A DNA stretch of 6,689 nt from CAXSEF01 sp964236535 (GTDB taxonomy: Bacteria > Pseudomonadota > Alphaproteobacteria > Acetobacterales > Acetobacteraceae): contig CAXSEF010000134.1 in assembly GCA_964236535.1 (NCBI GenBank), forward strand, positions 1-6,689. The letters run 5' to 3'. The first letter of the stretch is position 1. Each line of letters opens with the position of its first letter. Made by a program: the position numbers and the translations under genes. This document shows positions 6,484 to 6,689 of the stretch, piece after piece. Under the pieces are notes generated by a model, which ran no database searches, had not been told where the DNA came from, and saw only the letters and a list, made by a program, of their open reading frames with translations.

Positions 6484-6689
6484 CGGCGCGTGCCCACAAC
6501 TTTGAATGGAACCACGGTCAGGTTATCCGCCAGCAACCAAAGAGCGGCGCTCGTTGCATTGGCGTGCATATCTTCAAAGTCGTCCTCTCCGGTAATCGCG
6601 AGCAAGGGTTGTGCGACCTTCACAGCCGGGTCTCAGCTCGATTTTGGCCATCAGGCTGCGAGGCAGAGCGCGTCAGCGATGGCTCGTTG
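6424..6689 (-). pseudogene. Alpha/beta hydrolase C-terminal remnant with frameshifts, cut by the window edge
   Basis: Pieces of an alpha/beta hydrolase C-terminus appear in consecutive minus-strand frames. One frame has SLMAKIELRPG (about 6656-6625). A second runs from 6632 and reads DPAVKVAQPLLAITGEDD, the strand and acid turn that usually carries the catalytic Asp, then on to LWLLADNLTVVP (to about 6511). A third reads CGHAPMQEMSSLF (6498-6460), the classic catalytic-histidine motif, and MVMQGFLSRL. The first and second frames join near 6630, where the second has an upstream TGA at 6635. The second and third join near 6510, where the third has a TAA shortly upstream. Each junction can be explained by a one- or two-base change, and no single frame spans them. 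The N-terminal part lies outside the window or is lost. Sequencing error is the main alternative to real decay. Confidence 0.6.

Noticed and set aside
1..6689. CRISPR arrays, tRNA or rRNA genes, insertion sequences
   Set aside because: No regularly spaced repeats, no cloverleaf or rRNA-like segments, and no transposase-like frame with terminal repeats were seen on either strand.

Overview
This window carries one complete four-gene exporter cluster, all on the minus strand, followed at the right-hand end by a short stretch of degraded genes. The DNA is GC-rich and the encoded families (HlyD-type adaptor, TolC-family outer-membrane lipoprotein, YtcA, FUSC) are those of a Gram-negative proteobacterium. 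Nothing in the sequence allows a safe genus assignment.

The minus strand is read from high to low coordinates. An MdtN-like periplasmic adaptor (5705-4695) comes first, then a TolC-family outer-membrane efflux lipoprotein (stop at 2930), then a small YtcA-family lipoprotein (stop at 2483), and last an MdtO-like FUSC inner-membrane protein (2322-52). A candidate 68-codon reading frame with a strong ribosome binding site (2477-2271) sits between ytcA and mdtO; its stop overlaps a possible alternative mdtO start. The genes would build a three-part efflux path: MdtO in the inner membrane, MdtN across the periplasm and the TolC-family protein through the outer membrane. YtcA is an accessory of unknown function. 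The family relatives export aromatic or acidic small molecules; the substrate here cannot be read from the sequence. The order mdtN - outer-membrane gene - ytcA - mdtO differs from the E. coli order ytcA-mdtN-mdtO-mdtP.

Upstream of mdtN (5706-6111) no gene is convincing, but the region has regulatory structure. There is an ATC-N9-GAT dyad of the LysR-operator type, a plus-strand TTGACA-N18-TATCGT promoter candidate pointing away from the operon, and a perfect 7-bp inverted repeat just downstream of that candidate. No regulator gene follows it inside the window.

From 6094 to the right edge the minus strand holds decayed remnants. One is the C-terminal part of an alpha/beta hydrolase spread over at least three reading frames. 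The other is a DUF1330 gene whose best ribosome binding site and ATG are one base out of frame, and which ends at a TAG that may replace a tryptophan codon. A continuous 123-codon frame fuses the hydrolase tail to the DUF1330 domain and would be easy to misread as a single gene.
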